IMG/VR virus record: IMGVR_UViG_3300031830_000005
Coordinates: 1-26,613 of that record
Source: a virus
Length of the DNA stretch: 26,613 nt
Reading direction: 5' to 3' (one strand)
Positions 1-7,304 of this stretch are shown one piece after another; position 1 is the first letter of the stretch; each line of letters begins with the position of its first letter. A model generated the notes under the pieces. That model worked only from the letters and a program-made list of their open reading frames with translations. It was not told the DNA's origin and did no database searches. A program made the position numbers and the translations under genes.

Positions 1-116
1 TGCATCGCGCTTGTGTCCTCAAGCTCATCACCGTAGTCGTCAACATACTTGAGTGTTGCAAGGGGTTCTGTCCGATTTATGTGCAATTCGTAAGCATAAG
101 CATCAGCGCAAGTATC
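1..116 (-). CDS. Tail assembly chaperone G-T, frameshift-extension part (allele A, truncated by window edge)
   Basis: This is the start of the reading frame that is complete at 24950-25213. It lies directly before the tape measure gene in the circular map and is cut here by the window start. It could begin at a TTG codon (84-86), but there is no convincing ribosome site. The frame is open further upstream across the T6-CGA slip site of gene G, so it is more likely reached by a +1 (or -2) ribosomal frameshift, as in many tailed phages where G and G-T chaperones coat the tape measure during tail assembly. Only about 38 extension residues are present in this copy. The role is inferred from position and frame architecture, not from sequence similarity. 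Confidence 0.6.
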
Positions 117-564
117 GAAAAAACTCTTCGACGACTTGCGCCACCTCATCGTATGGCGTCTCTTGCAATTCGTCTTCGTCAAGCACAACACCACACACGT
201 CGCGTAAGAATTCAACGCCTGCCAAGTATGCCTGCTGCGTACGCGGGTAGTGCTGAATGGAGATTAGCAACTTGACCAACTCAACATCACCGCTGATGAT
301 ATCGAGAATCATGTCACGCAACTCTTCAGCGTCGTGTTGCTGAGCGTACTCGGTCAACGAGCCATTTGACGTGATGAGATGGGACAAGTCGTAGTCGCGC
401 TTCTGTGCCTCAACCAAGAGTCGTGCCAACACGTCGCCAGTCAGCGCATGCTCTCGTGCAATGTCCTGAAGGCGATTGTACCACTGTCGCAGCGACGACT
501 CATTTCGAAGCGTTAGTCGTGGCAGCGTTACCTCAATTGTGCGCTTTGGCGTAGTGAGCTTCAT
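103..564 (-). CDS. Tail assembly chaperone G-like protein (allele A)
   Basis: This 153-residue, helix-rich, acidic protein lies between the major tail protein gene and the T frame/tape measure, which is the classical position of the G chaperone of siphophages. No catalytic or membrane motif is seen. It ends in Phe-Phe-Arg-Tyr-Leu-Arg-stop, with the two Phe codons forming a T6 run followed by CGA, a plausible slip site into the T frame. The second allele (25230-25691) differs at only four residues (S/T, N/S, V/T, V/I), so the gene is under purifying selection. The start is an ATG about 30 bases after the hairpin element, with no strong Shine-Dalgarno. The function is inferred from synteny. Confidence 0.75.
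   Translation of the reverse strand: MKLTTPKRTIEVTLPRLTLRNESSLRQWYNRLQDIAREHALTGDVLARLLVEAQKRDYDLSHLITSNGSLTEYAQQHDAEELRDMILDIISGDVELVKLLISIQHYPRTQQAYLAGVEFLRDVCGVVLDEDELQETPYDEVAQVVEEFFRYLR
115..123 (-). other. Putative +1 frameshift site TTTTTTCGA (allele A)
   Basis: On the minus strand the last codons of chaperone G read TTT TTT CGA. After the second TTT, slipping one base forward re-pairs tRNA-Phe on TTC and continues as GAT in the T frame. A slow CGA codon in the A site would favour this. The nonamer is identical in the other allele, although the codon two before the T run differs (GAA versus GAG). Confidence 0.55.
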
Positions 565-594
565 TGTCTCTCGTTACGATGGTGAATAATAATA

Positions 595-675
595 GTGCGC
601 CGAGCTCTGCAGTGAAGAGGGAAGAGTTGAACGGCATGTATGTATAACCAATGTGGGCTGCATCACTCGGCGCAC
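595..675 (-). promoter_or_regulatory. Structured RNA element between major tail protein and chaperone G (allele A)
   Basis: Perfect 10-bp arms (GTGCGCCGAG at 595-604, CTCGGCGCAC at 666-675) enclose a symmetric 3x3 internal loop and an inner 5-bp stem (608-612 with 658-662), leaving a 45-nt loop. In the other allele the inner stem keeps pairing through a G-U wobble only in minus-strand RNA. On plus-strand RNA the same change would give a C-A mismatch, so late mRNA is the probable active strand. The loop holds the 20-nt motif complementary to the early leader. No U tract follows, so a simple intrinsic terminator is unlikely. It could tune chaperone expression, act in trans, or be a processing site. 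Confidence 0.6.
633..652 (+). repeat. 20-nt repeat GGCATGTATGTATAACCAAT, copy in late intergenic loop
   Basis: This exact 20-mer also occurs at 14110-14129 (early leader) and 25760-25779 (other allele). The flanking bases differ in all three places. Late transcripts read its complement, ATTGGTTATACATACATGCC. Confidence 0.85.
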
Positions 676-683
676 CATCGTTT

Positions 684-1229
684 TTAGGCGTAGTGGATTC
701 TTCCAAACTTCACACTACCCAAACCAAACGTAATCTGTCCTGGCGTCGTTGCGATACCTGTGTAGTACGTTGTTGGGACAGTTACCACACCGCCAGGTTC
801 AACGCTATTGAACGCGAGCTTCGGACGATTGTACTTGTTGCCCTCCTGCGTCCACGAAGCAGACGTTGGGTCAATCTTCACGACCGCTGTGTAGATTTTG
901 CGCGCTGCTCCAGAAAGCCCGCCCTTGACGATGAGCAACAACGCATTGCCCGTAGGTGCGCCCGATGACTTGGAACCATCCTCGAACGTGATGGTCTCAA
1001 CATCAGACGTCTGCGTTACGTCAACGTAGGTATCGATGAAGCTCTGCAGACCAGAGTCGTCTTTGATGTGCTCAACGTCAATCTTGTGTGACTCGGTAGC
1101 GTTGTAGTCTACCTGTGTCTTGATTTGCGCGTCGCACGTGAACACAGGCGTCGATCCGATTGACGGTGTGGCACCAAGTGTCGCAGTGTACACGACAAGA
1201 TAACGACCGCCATGTAATACGCTTGCCAT
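684..1229 (-). CDS. Putative major tail (tube) protein (allele A)
   Basis: This 181-residue beta-rich protein is full of Thr/Val/Gly and has no membrane or catalytic motif. It lies between tail-completion genes and the chaperone/tape-measure pair, the standard slot for the siphophage tube subunit that polymerises around the tape measure. The start ATG leads into Ala-Ser-Val-Leu-His-Gly-Gly-Arg-Tyr. No good ribosome site is visible. The second allele (25812-26357) differs at about ten residues, clustered in the middle region around residues 85-125 and at the C-terminus, as expected for surface loops. The glycosyltransferase gene is 9 bases upstream. The call rests on synteny, length and composition. 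Confidence 0.72.
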   Translation of the reverse strand: MASVLHGGRYLVVYTATLGATPSIGSTPVFTCDAQIKTQVDYNATESHKIDVEHIKDDSGLQSFIDTYVDVTQTSDVETITFEDGSKSSGAPTGNALLLIVKGGLSGAARKIYTAVVKIDPTSASWTQEGNKYNRPKLAFNSVEPGGVVTVPTTYYTGIATTPGQITFGLGSVKFGRIHYA

Positions 1230-1238
1230 AATTGATTC

Positions 1239-1934
1239 TCAATAATTGTTAGACAAACCAAAATATGCATCAAGGTTCGATTGCAACACGTGTAGGTAGT
1301 GCTCACGCAGACTGGCGTCGTCCCAGCAGTCATCCAACGTCTGCGCTACACCACGGAGGTTGCGAAGCAACCGCTCGCGCTGCTTCTCACGTGTGCAAAT
1401 GTAACCATGATGCTCGATAAGTATATTCGCTTTTGCAGTTGTCCAAGTTTCGATTTTCAACACTTCATGCATGCGACCCACCCATCGCCCTGCACCTTTG
1501 CGGTAAAGTCGGGGTTGTTCGACGTGATAGAGCACTGTGCTTTGCCCTTCTATCTGCTGCATGCCGACAACGTGACAATAGTAGGCACCGACTCCACCAG
1601 GAGCATTGCGCACGCAATCAACTACTCGCTCAGGAGTGATGAGTAGATCATCGCTATCAATCCACAAGCACCACTCACCACGAGCAAGCTGCTCTACAAT
1701 CGTACGTGCCACTGCAAGCGATGGCTTGATGCCAATGCCACCCTCATAGACACGTACACGCAATCCGCTTTCAATGACGTCAATCCTCTCCTTGAGCTCC
1801 CGCTCATCGTGATAGGTGATAAGCGACACGCACTCAACATCCTCACCTCGAGGTAACGACGACAGCATCTGCTGATACGCAGGTCGCTGCATATCCTCAA
1901 GCGTCGTGATGTTGACGATGCTCAGTCGCGCCAT
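1239..1934 (-). CDS. GT-A (family 2-like) glycosyltransferase in the tail gene cluster
   Basis: The 231-residue protein carries the nucleotide-sugar/metal-binding signature Trp-Ile-Asp-Ser-Asp-Asp (residues 91-96) of GT-A fold glycosyltransferases. It also has the acceptor-side pattern Pro-Arg-Leu-Tyr-Arg (141-145) followed by Trp151-x-Gly-Arg-Met-His-Glu157, typical of bacterial family 2 enzymes. The early part, with Leu-Ile-Thr-Tyr-His-Asp-Glu-Arg-Glu, resembles a donor-binding region. There is no signal peptide or membrane anchor, so it is probably cytosolic. It sits between a tail-completion gene (13-base overlap) and the major tail protein, suggesting that it decorates a virion protein rather than host envelope. 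Donor, acceptor and linkage cannot be read from sequence. A second, partial allele is at 26367-26613. Confidence 0.8.
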   Translation of the reverse strand: MARLSIVNITTLEDMQRPAYQQMLSSLPRGEDVECVSLITYHDERELKERIDVIESGLRVRVYEGGIGIKPSLAVARTIVEQLARGEWCLWIDSDDLLITPERVVDCVRNAPGGVGAYYCHVVGMQQIEGQSTVLYHVEQPRLYRKGAGRWVGRMHEVLKIETWTTAKANILIEHHGYICTREKQRERLLRNLRGVAQTLDDCWDDASLREHYLHVLQSNLDAYFGLSNNY

Positions 1935-2275
1935 GCTGCTTCTAACTCTACCGCAAGTGATTTACGTGTCGTCGGTGTCGTGTCATCTAATGATGTGATG
2001 CTGCGGACGAAGAGGATGATGCCCAATTTGGCACACATCAACATCAGGTCTTCAATGCGAGTAATGATAGACGTAATCGTATTGACGTCGCTTGTCGTGT
2101 TCGCGATGACAAGTATATCTGCTCTCCACATGCCGCCCTCTTCGAGCGCTTCCTCGAGTTCCATCCGATAGCCAACAACCCTGATTTCCTCCTCGTGTCG
2201 AGCCTTCTCATTTGTTGTTTCGAGCGCTCGACGAAGGTCATTGAGTAAGCGGATGAATGTTGTATATGCTGTCAT
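1922..2275 (-). CDS. Putative tail terminator/tail-completion protein
   Basis: This is a 117-residue alpha/beta protein in the position of lambda gpU/HK97 gp10-neighbour tail terminators, directly after a gpG/HK97-gp10-like gene and before the tube gene. The N-terminal half is helical (charged, Arg/Glu-rich) and the second half has alternating hydrophobic strands. It overlaps the upstream gene by 4 bases (ATGA-type) and the glycosyltransferase by 13, suggesting translational coupling. No recognised motif is seen. An equally possible reading is a minor head-tail joining protein. Confidence 0.5.
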   Translation of the reverse strand: MTAYTTFIRLLNDLRRALETTNEKARHEEEIRVVGYRMELEEALEEGGMWRADILVIANTTSDVNTITSIITRIEDLMLMCAKLGIILFVRSITSLDDTTPTTRKSLAVELEAAWRD

Positions 2276-2691
2276 CGCAATGCCTCTTGCATTATTGCTT
2301 GATACAATTCAACGAGCTCCTTGCGTGCTCGCTTTACCGCAGGTCTCAAGTAAGGTCGCGCAGGAATTCGAGCACGTCTCATGCGTCCAGCCCGCCCACC
2401 GTATTCATGGATTGCTGCATAAGGCACACGTGTGCCATACTCGACGTTGAGACCTTTCACACGCAGAACACCTTCACGGGCGAACGGCGCAAAACTACGA
2501 GCCAAACGTCCAGTGTTGACGTAGAGCTTATCTGTTAGGTTTCTCGGTCCCGGTCGCTGTCCTGCGTGGAAGTGCTCCTCAACGTAGACTTGCATAATCG
2601 CTGGCACGCGCTCTACAAGCCATTCCCGTGCCAGGCGGTTCATCCTCTCAGCAAGTGGTAACTTCCACTCTGTTACAGCAGTAGGCGCCAT
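2272..2691 (-). CDS. Phage virion morphogenesis protein (Mu gpG / HK97 gp10-like head-tail joining)
   Basis: This 139-residue protein has the family hallmark Val-Pro-Tyr-Ala-Ala-Ile-His-Glu-Tyr-Gly-Gly followed about 15 residues on by Ile-Pro-Ala-Arg-Pro-Tyr-Leu and a C-terminal helix. This is the conserved core of the phage tail completion/virion morphogenesis family (Mu gpG-like, HK97 gp10-like). These proteins work at the head-tail interface or finish the tail end. It overlaps the connector gene upstream by 19 bases and the next gene by 4. Length and context match the family. Confidence 0.78.
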   Translation of the reverse strand: MAPTAVTEWKLPLAERMNRLAREWLVERVPAIMQVYVEEHFHAGQRPGPRNLTDKLYVNTGRLARSFAPFAREGVLRVKGLNVEYGTRVPYAAIHEYGGRAGRMRRARIPARPYLRPAVKRARKELVELYQAIMQEALR

Positions 2692-3236
2692 CGGTTTAGC
2701 CTCTCAAGTTGACGTTGGACGTATTTCTCATCGTAGTTCCTCGAGGCGGTGACAGCACCACTCTCGCTTCGTGACTCGCTCGTCAATCCAGCGGCGCTGT
2801 ACTGCAACAGTTGCGTCTGCAACAGAAGATAGAACGCAATCGCATAGATGACATCAACAACAAGCATTGGTGCAGTTGCTTGCGTCCAGCCTGTCTCTAA
2901 CGTGTAGCGATACGTTGTGCCGAGCTCCTCTTCATACGGAAGATAGATGACGTTACCCATCGTTGAACACTGCGGCGCAATGTCCACGTTGTCAGTGTCT
3001 CGATAGAGCGTCAGCAGGTTGATGTCAATGCTTGCTGGCACAATCGCAACATGCCTGTCTGATATCTGATGCGGGACGCATGTAGTAGTGCCTTGAATAA
3101 TAGAGCGCACAACGGGCTGCCCAAGCCAAGCAGTCGCTTCCTGGTGAGCAGCCCGAAGCGCATTGTCTAAGTGGATATCCAGCTCAGTACCCTGGAGTCC
3201 ACATCGAGAACGAAACGTCTCAAGTGACGTTAGCAT
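2673..3236 (-). CDS. Putative head-tail connector (adaptor) protein
   Basis: This 187-residue protein sits immediately after the major capsid gene, where HK97 gp6/SPP1 gp15-type adaptors that dock on the portal are encoded. It has an N-terminal helical segment (Leu-Asp-Asn-Ala-Leu-Arg-Ala-Ala-His), a central beta-rich part, and a long C-terminal helix containing a strongly hydrophobic stretch around residues 125-145 that is more likely buried core than a membrane span. The gap to the capsid gene is 1 base. The identification is by position and overall architecture only. Confidence 0.6.
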   Translation of the reverse strand: MLTSLETFRSRCGLQGTELDIHLDNALRAAHQEATAWLGQPVVRSIIQGTTTCVPHQISDRHVAIVPASIDINLLTLYRDTDNVDIAPQCSTMGNVIYLPYEEELGTTYRYTLETGWTQATAPMLVVDVIYAIAFYLLLQTQLLQYSAAGLTSESRSESGAVTASRNYDEKYVQRQLERLNRWRLLL

Positions 3237-3237
3237 C

Positions 3238-4338
3238 TTATGCCAATGTTAGTACACCATAAGCTTGGGGACGATAGACGTCAAGAGCAGCACGCTCTTC
3301 AATCCGAATCGATACGAGGTTACGCGCGAAGTCATCGCCTTCCGTTCCGACGGCAACGGTAACACCTTGTACGCGCCACAAGGTTGCATAGCGATTGTCA
3401 CCGACAATGACCTTGTTACTTGCGACAAACGGAGAGCGAATGATGGGCACACCAAAGAGACGGTCGTCAACAACGACATTGAGATAAGCACCAGTGGTAT
3501 CCTTCGCAAGCACAAGGTCAGCCCACTTGCTCGGATTGACTGCAATTGTGGTGACGTTAGCACCATTGCCTTCAAGCGTGCCAATTAATTTGACAATCGC
3601 GTCAATCAACGTGTCGGTACCTTGCGCAGCAGTAACTACGCCAGTCGTGTTGAGGATACCCAACAGGTTCGGAGCTGTTCCGTTGCCATTCACGACTTGG
3701 TCTTCTTCGGTCGCCAAAATCTGATTGATGCCTCGTTGCTCGATGGTCTGCCGCAGAGCTGCAATGTCATTGAGGTCTTCTTCCGCCACCTTGACGAGGT
3801 GTGCGATGGATTGCGCAATCGACTGCACCGATTCATAGGTAATGTTTGTCGTCGGTTTGGGAGCACCTTTGGATCGAGGAGCAGCCGACCCTTTGAGCGA
3901 TGTTGTGGTCTCACGCGCATAGAGCGTATTAGCTGCTTGACGCGTACCAACAGAGACAAGCGTGCCCACCAACTGCGACGTCGGAACAAGCGCGGGGGAG
4001 AGCGTTGTGTAGCTGTACGTTGGAGTCGGGATAGTCACATTCTGCACGACATAGGGTCGCATCCCACGCGTCGTGAGCGCCTGCTTGAAAGCATCGGACT
4101 CGATGATAGCTTCAACAATGCTCTTCTGCGGCTTGTTGCCTTGCGTGATGGGCTTGACGTCAGTCTCCTGTTGGATTTGCGCAAGCTCCTCAATCTGCTT
4201 CAAGTCATCATACTTGTTACGCAGCTCATTGAGCGTGGCAATTTTTGCCTTCCGCTCATCATCACTCATTTGTTGGTAATTCTCACGCAATTCACGCGCG
4301 AGCTCTCGTAGTTGTTCGGCAAGTTGTTTAGTCGTCAT
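3238..4338 (-). CDS. Major capsid protein, HK97 fold with N-terminal delta domain
   Basis: The protein has 366 residues. Residues 1-66 are a Glu/Lys/Gln-rich coiled coil, as in the scaffolding delta domain removed by the prohead protease. The body then carries HK97-family features: Ala-Thr-Glu-Glu-Asp-Gln-Val-Val-Asn-Gly-Asn-Gly-Thr and Pro-Asn-Leu-Leu-Gly-Ile-Leu (E-loop/A-domain region), a Val-Asn-Pro-Ser-Lys-Trp strand, and a C-terminal Arg-Ile-Glu-Glu-Arg-Ala-Ala-Leu-Asp-Val-Tyr-Arg-Pro segment. The start codon overlaps the protease stop (ATGA). The gene order protease, capsid, connector is standard. The exact cleavage site is not assignable, but the delta/body junction near residues 75-100 is likely. 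Confidence 0.93.
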   Translation of the reverse strand: MTTKQLAEQLRELARELRENYQQMSDDERKAKIATLNELRNKYDDLKQIEELAQIQQETDVKPITQGNKPQKSIVEAIIESDAFKQALTTRGMRPYVVQNVTIPTPTYSYTTLSPALVPTSQLVGTLVSVGTRQAANTLYARETTTSLKGSAAPRSKGAPKPTTNITYESVQSIAQSIAHLVKVAEEDLNDIAALRQTIEQRGINQILATEEDQVVNGNGTAPNLLGILNTTGVVTAAQGTDTLIDAIVKLIGTLEGNGANVTTIAVNPSKWADLVLAKDTTGAYLNVVVDDRLFGVPIIRSPFVASNKVIVGDNRYATLWRVQGVTVAVGTEGDDFARNLVSIRIEERAALDVYRPQAYGVLTLA

Positions 4339-5093
4339 TGTAATTCATATTCAAATAGTTTAACATATTCGTTAATGTCAAACGCCTCTTGCTTAGTCTC
4401 GTGGACGCTTGCGTCCAAGTCATGCGCTATGCTTGCCAGCGCTGCTTGAAGGCGCTCGACGTGCTGGGACAACGTCTCAATTGTTGATTTGGTTTCGTCG
4501 CTGATGTCTCTGTTCTCCTGCTTTCGAAGTTGTGCCAATGCCTTGATTCTGTTAGTCGTGTACGACGCCTCGAACGTTGCCGCCTCGATTGCAGAGATAG
4601 CATCTCGAATCTGTTCACGAAGTGGCTTGCGCTCTTGAACAGTGATAACTCGTGCTTCGGGATTGTCCGGGAATAAGACGATGGAGCACTCAACAATCTG
4701 CGCTTGCGTGACGATAACATGACCCTCGCTATCCTGCTCGTAACCGTCAACGTAGAAAGCAATGCTCATCGACACTTCAACACCCGCAGCAATGCGCTCT
4801 TCGACGATTTGTCGCAACGACTGCGCTTGAGGATGGGAGTGGAATTGTGCTGTGATGAGCAACCCGTAATCGTCCTCCTGCGCGCTCTCAATGATGCCCA
4901 TCGGCAAGCCATCGCGGTCGTGGTTGTAGAGGAGATAGCCGTTGGTCTTGAGCGTATCGAGTGACTGCGCAAATGCTCCCTTGCGAATGATGATGCCGCT
5001 CTGGCTGACAACGTCGAAGACGGATGCATAGGCCACAATCCGCCCGTTGCTTGCCTCTCTAAGTGCTAATGTGATGAGTTGACGATTGTTCAT
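4335..5093 (-). CDS. Prohead maturation protease (HK97 gp4-like serine protease) with scaffold-like tail
   Basis: The protein has 252 residues from the preferred ATG at 5091-5093, which has an AGAGG six bases upstream and lies 2 bases after the portal stop. An upstream start at 5129 is possible but lies inside the portal gene. The herpes/HK97-type protease core is visible: Gly-Ala-Phe (39-41), Tyr-Asn-His58-Asp, Gly-Leu (77-78), Val-Ser-Met-Ser110-Ile-Ala-Phe, and Val-Glu135-Cys-Ser-Ile-Val. His58 and Ser110 are the likely catalytic pair. After about residue 150 the protein becomes a Gln/Glu/Lys-rich helical region, longer than in HK97 gp4, which may act as additional scaffolding. It is translationally coupled to the capsid gene through ATGA. 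Confidence 0.9.
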   Translation of the reverse strand: MNNRQLITLALREASNGRIVAYASVFDVVSQSGIIIRKGAFAQSLDTLKTNGYLLYNHDRDGLPMGIIESAQEDDYGLLITAQFHSHPQAQSLRQIVEERIAAGVEVSMSIAFYVDGYEQDSEGHVIVTQAQIVECSIVLFPDNPEARVITVQERKPLREQIRDAISAIEAATFEASYTTNRIKALAQLRKQENRDISDETKSTIETLSQHVERLQAALASIAHDLDASVHETKQEAFDINEYVKLFEYELQ

Positions 5094-5095
5094 TG

Positions 5096-6808
5096 TTAAC
5101 CTCTTCGTGGACGTAATACACACCTGCAATTGATACGATTGGCTGGCGAGAGTCGTGCATCACCAGGATGATCGCACAACTCTATGCCACCTTTGCTGTC
5201 TCTAAGTTTGAATTTTCCATCAACTGGCACGACTTGACCGTCCGCCTCTTGGTGATGGTCACGCACCTTGTCATCACGTTGTGAAATCCAATACTTCTTG
5301 ATTGTTCGACGCTTATCCTTGAGCAATTGGTTCATCGTCGCCCACGTCTCTGTCTGCAACCTTGCAACGATTGTCGTCGAGAGTGTCCGTGCCACCAGCG
5401 CAACGTGTGCAAGGTCAATCACTGCATCAGCGCTCAACTTGTCGTAGAGCGTCGCCGATGTGTATTGCATGTCGTGCTCCACAATCTCAGCGATGATGCT
5501 ATCAGCAGAGCTGACCACCTTTGCGACGGGATCTTCGAGGAATTTATCCGTCTTGCTTCGCGCCTCTTGGAATGCGTCACGAACAATCGAGCGCACAGAC
5601 GTTGATGCAGCCTGCTGAATCTTTGCTGCAACGCGTCGCCCTGCGCTACGAAGTATCAACTCACGCTGAACACTGTCCACTGTCTCAAGCTCAGAGACGA
5701 TAGCCGACAGCTCCGCTCTCATCGCTGATGCTATGCGCTGCTCGAGAAGAGAGTAGGAACCTTGCACACGCTGATACCAAAGCTCCTCGCTCTCCTGCTC
5801 CACCATCTGTTGAGTGGTCTCAATGCTGCCTACAGATTCATAACCCAAGCGCTCTCGTGCCTCATCAAGTGTGATAATGCCCTCCTTATAGAGCGCAACT
5901 GTGCTTGATACAGCACTTTCCTGCAGCGCTTGTACACTATCGCGGTCGAGCGCTATCTCCTCCCCAGTAAGTCGCGCAACCGCATCACCCACCGCCTGCC
6001 AAAATGGTACAAGGATGTTATGGACGTAGGCGAGTCTTGCTTGCTCGTAGTTGGCGTAGGTCGAATGGGCAGCACTCGATTGCAGTCCGAGTAATATGGT
6101 GGGGATGCCGTAAATCGCCGCGCAACGCGACTCAACAGCGAGTGCAATTTTCTCAAAATTGAGGGCTTCAAGTAACGGTTCGAACGATTGAACTTCAAAG
6201 CGTGCTGGTAAAATCATCGTGCCGCCCTTGCTTTCAAGATGGGCAGAGAGTAATGAAGAGCGCAGCTGGTTCAACGACTCTTGCGTAAGGACGACAGACG
6301 GATCAGGGATGATTGCACGACGGAAGTACTCATCTGCTGCGATTGACGTCTGCACATAATCACGCACGATTTTGTCGAGCGCCAACTCATCCTTTGCAAG
6401 GTCTCGAGGAGCAACAATTTCATTCAACGCTCGTGCTCCCCACGTCACAACTTCGTAATCGCTTGCTGCGTTGCCGCGGATGAAAACCTTCGGCTCTCCT
6501 CCAATTGCACGCACTGCAAATCCATCTTCTCCACCGTATGGCAACGCCTCAAGGTTACCACTTGCATCAACACGATGGATTGCAACAGCTCCCGTCGTAA
6601 TGTAGTAGCGTGCAATGTCCTTGAGACTGCTGTCAAGCCAATCGTGATTATAACGAGCCTCACTTGCGGATTGAACGAAATACGTCTCGCATACGGTGGC
6701 AAGATTGCTCCCGCTTGCTGCCTTATTCAGCTGCGACACAATCGCCGCCGCGAGCGAGCTACGCTGCTCGATTGGCTTGCGTCTCTTTAACGCCTCGAAT
6801 AATTTCAT
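5096..6808 (-). CDS. Portal protein fused to a MuF-like minor head protein
   Basis: The 570-residue protein has two modules. Residues ~1-330 read as an HK97-type portal: an early Tyr-Asn-His-Asp-Trp-Leu-Asp segment, a central Gly-Ile-Pro-Thr-Ile-Leu-Leu-Gly-Leu turn with Ser-Thr-Tyr-Ala-Asn-Tyr-Glu-Gln-Ala-Arg (clip/stem region), and an Asp-Glu-Ala-Arg-Glu-Arg-Leu-Gly-Tyr helix. After a helical linker (~340-500), the C-terminus has the head-morphogenesis (SPP1 gp7/Mu gpF) pattern: Arg-Asp-His-His-Gln-Glu-Ala-Asp-Gly, Asp-His-Pro-Gly-Asp, and Asn560-Cys-Arg-Cys563. In most phages these are two genes. It overlaps the lysozyme gene by 50 bases. No frameshift is needed, so the fusion looks genuine. 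Confidence 0.85.
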   Translation of the reverse strand: MKLFEALKRRKPIEQRSSLAAAIVSQLNKAASGSNLATVCETYFVQSASEARYNHDWLDSSLKDIARYYITTGAVAIHRVDASGNLEALPYGGEDGFAVRAIGGEPKVFIRGNAASDYEVVTWGARALNEIVAPRDLAKDELALDKIVRDYVQTSIAADEYFRRAIIPDPSVVLTQESLNQLRSSLLSAHLESKGGTMILPARFEVQSFEPLLEALNFEKIALAVESRCAAIYGIPTILLGLQSSAAHSTYANYEQARLAYVHNILVPFWQAVGDAVARLTGEEIALDRDSVQALQESAVSSTVALYKEGIITLDEARERLGYESVGSIETTQQMVEQESEELWYQRVQGSYSLLEQRIASAMRAELSAIVSELETVDSVQRELILRSAGRRVAAKIQQAASTSVRSIVRDAFQEARSKTDKFLEDPVAKVVSSADSIIAEIVEHDMQYTSATLYDKLSADAVIDLAHVALVARTLSTTIVARLQTETWATMNQLLKDKRRTIKKYWISQRDDKVRDHHQEADGQVVPVDGKFKLRDSKGGIELCDHPGDARLSPANRINCRCVLRPRRG

Positions 6809-7304
6809 TGCCTATCGTGTATGCGAGCGTATGGTCTTGTAATAGGTCTGCCAGTCTCTTGTCATAGCGTTTCCACGTGCGCCAATCACCACCGTGCGCA
6901 AGGATTAGCTCAGCACAACGACGACGCAATAGTCCACGAAGTCGCTTGTCGCCTGACTTTGAGTAATGCAGGATCATATACCACTGGTCTTTGTATCCTA
7001 TTTTGAGTGCATTGTAGAGAGTGCCTTTGCGCACGGTCGATAATCCTACATTGTAAGCAAGCGATGATAGCGCCGCAACTTCTGAATCCTTGAGCATGTA
7101 ATGCACAAGTGACCGTTGCAATTTTTGCAACTCTTTCCTCAAAAGCTGCTCTGCTTGCTCTTGAGTGATTGGCGCCGCTGTCTCTTCAGAGCGAGTGCCA
7201 TACCCAATTGTCCAGTAACCTGCTGGACACAAGTATGGCTTAGCTCGGAAGCCCTCGAAGTGCTTGACGAGCTCAACGCACTCATTGAAAATGGACTCAT
7301 CCAT
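6759..7304 (-). CDS. Endolysin, GH24 (T4-type) lysozyme
   Basis: The protein has 181 residues from the ATG at 7302-7304, preferred because it trims the overlap with the holin-like gene to 8 bases. A longer start at 7334 is possible. The catalytic signature is Glu17, eight residues, Cys26, five residues, Thr32, inside Phe-Glu-Gly-Phe...Ala-Gly-Tyr-Trp-Thr-Ile-Gly-Tyr-Gly-Thr. This is the E-x8-(D/C)-x5-T triad of phage lysozymes, here the Cys variant. Later GH24 features include Leu-Ser-Ser-Leu-Ala-Tyr-Asn-Val-Gly and Arg-Arg-Arg-Cys-Ala-Glu. It cleaves peptidoglycan between MurNAc and GlcNAc. No signal-anchor is seen, so export would need the holin. Unusually, it lies between terminase and portal. 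Confidence 0.92.
   Translation of the reverse strand: MDESIFNECVELVKHFEGFRAKPYLCPAGYWTIGYGTRSEETAAPITQEQAEQLLRKELQKLQRSLVHYMLKDSEVAALSSLAYNVGLSTVRKGTLYNALKIGYKDQWYMILHYSKSGDKRLRGLLRRRCAELILAHGGDWRTWKRYDKRLADLLQDHTLAYTIGNEIIRGVKETQANRAA

Larger units (their letters stand above)
1..1485. repeat. Terminal overlap, allele A of the circular genome
   Basis: This segment aligns along its whole length with 25128-26613, with one net 1-base shift in the gap between tail genes. The first 126 bases and the last 127 bases are identical, and the middle carries scattered, mostly synonymous substitutions. The gene order is the same in both copies: chaperone T tail end, chaperone G, RNA element, major tail protein, glycosyltransferase. 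Both copies cut genes exactly at the window edges, which fits assembly closure of a circular map better than a biological duplication. Confidence 0.93.

Noticed and set aside
565-594. Alternative pairing CGATGGTG/CACCATCG around the MTP-chaperone gap
   Set aside because: Present in allele A (near 575-582 and 673-680) but lost in allele B without compensation, unlike the main stem.
1-1485. Direct terminal repeat of a linear phage genome
   Set aside because: True terminal repeats are identical; these copies differ at many bases and are cut in mid-gene.
3622-4311. Long plus-strand frame (229 residues) opposite the major capsid gene
   Set aside because: It is antisense to a well-supported capsid gene, has Arg/Leu/Ser-rich shadow composition, no ribosome site and no neighbours on that strand.
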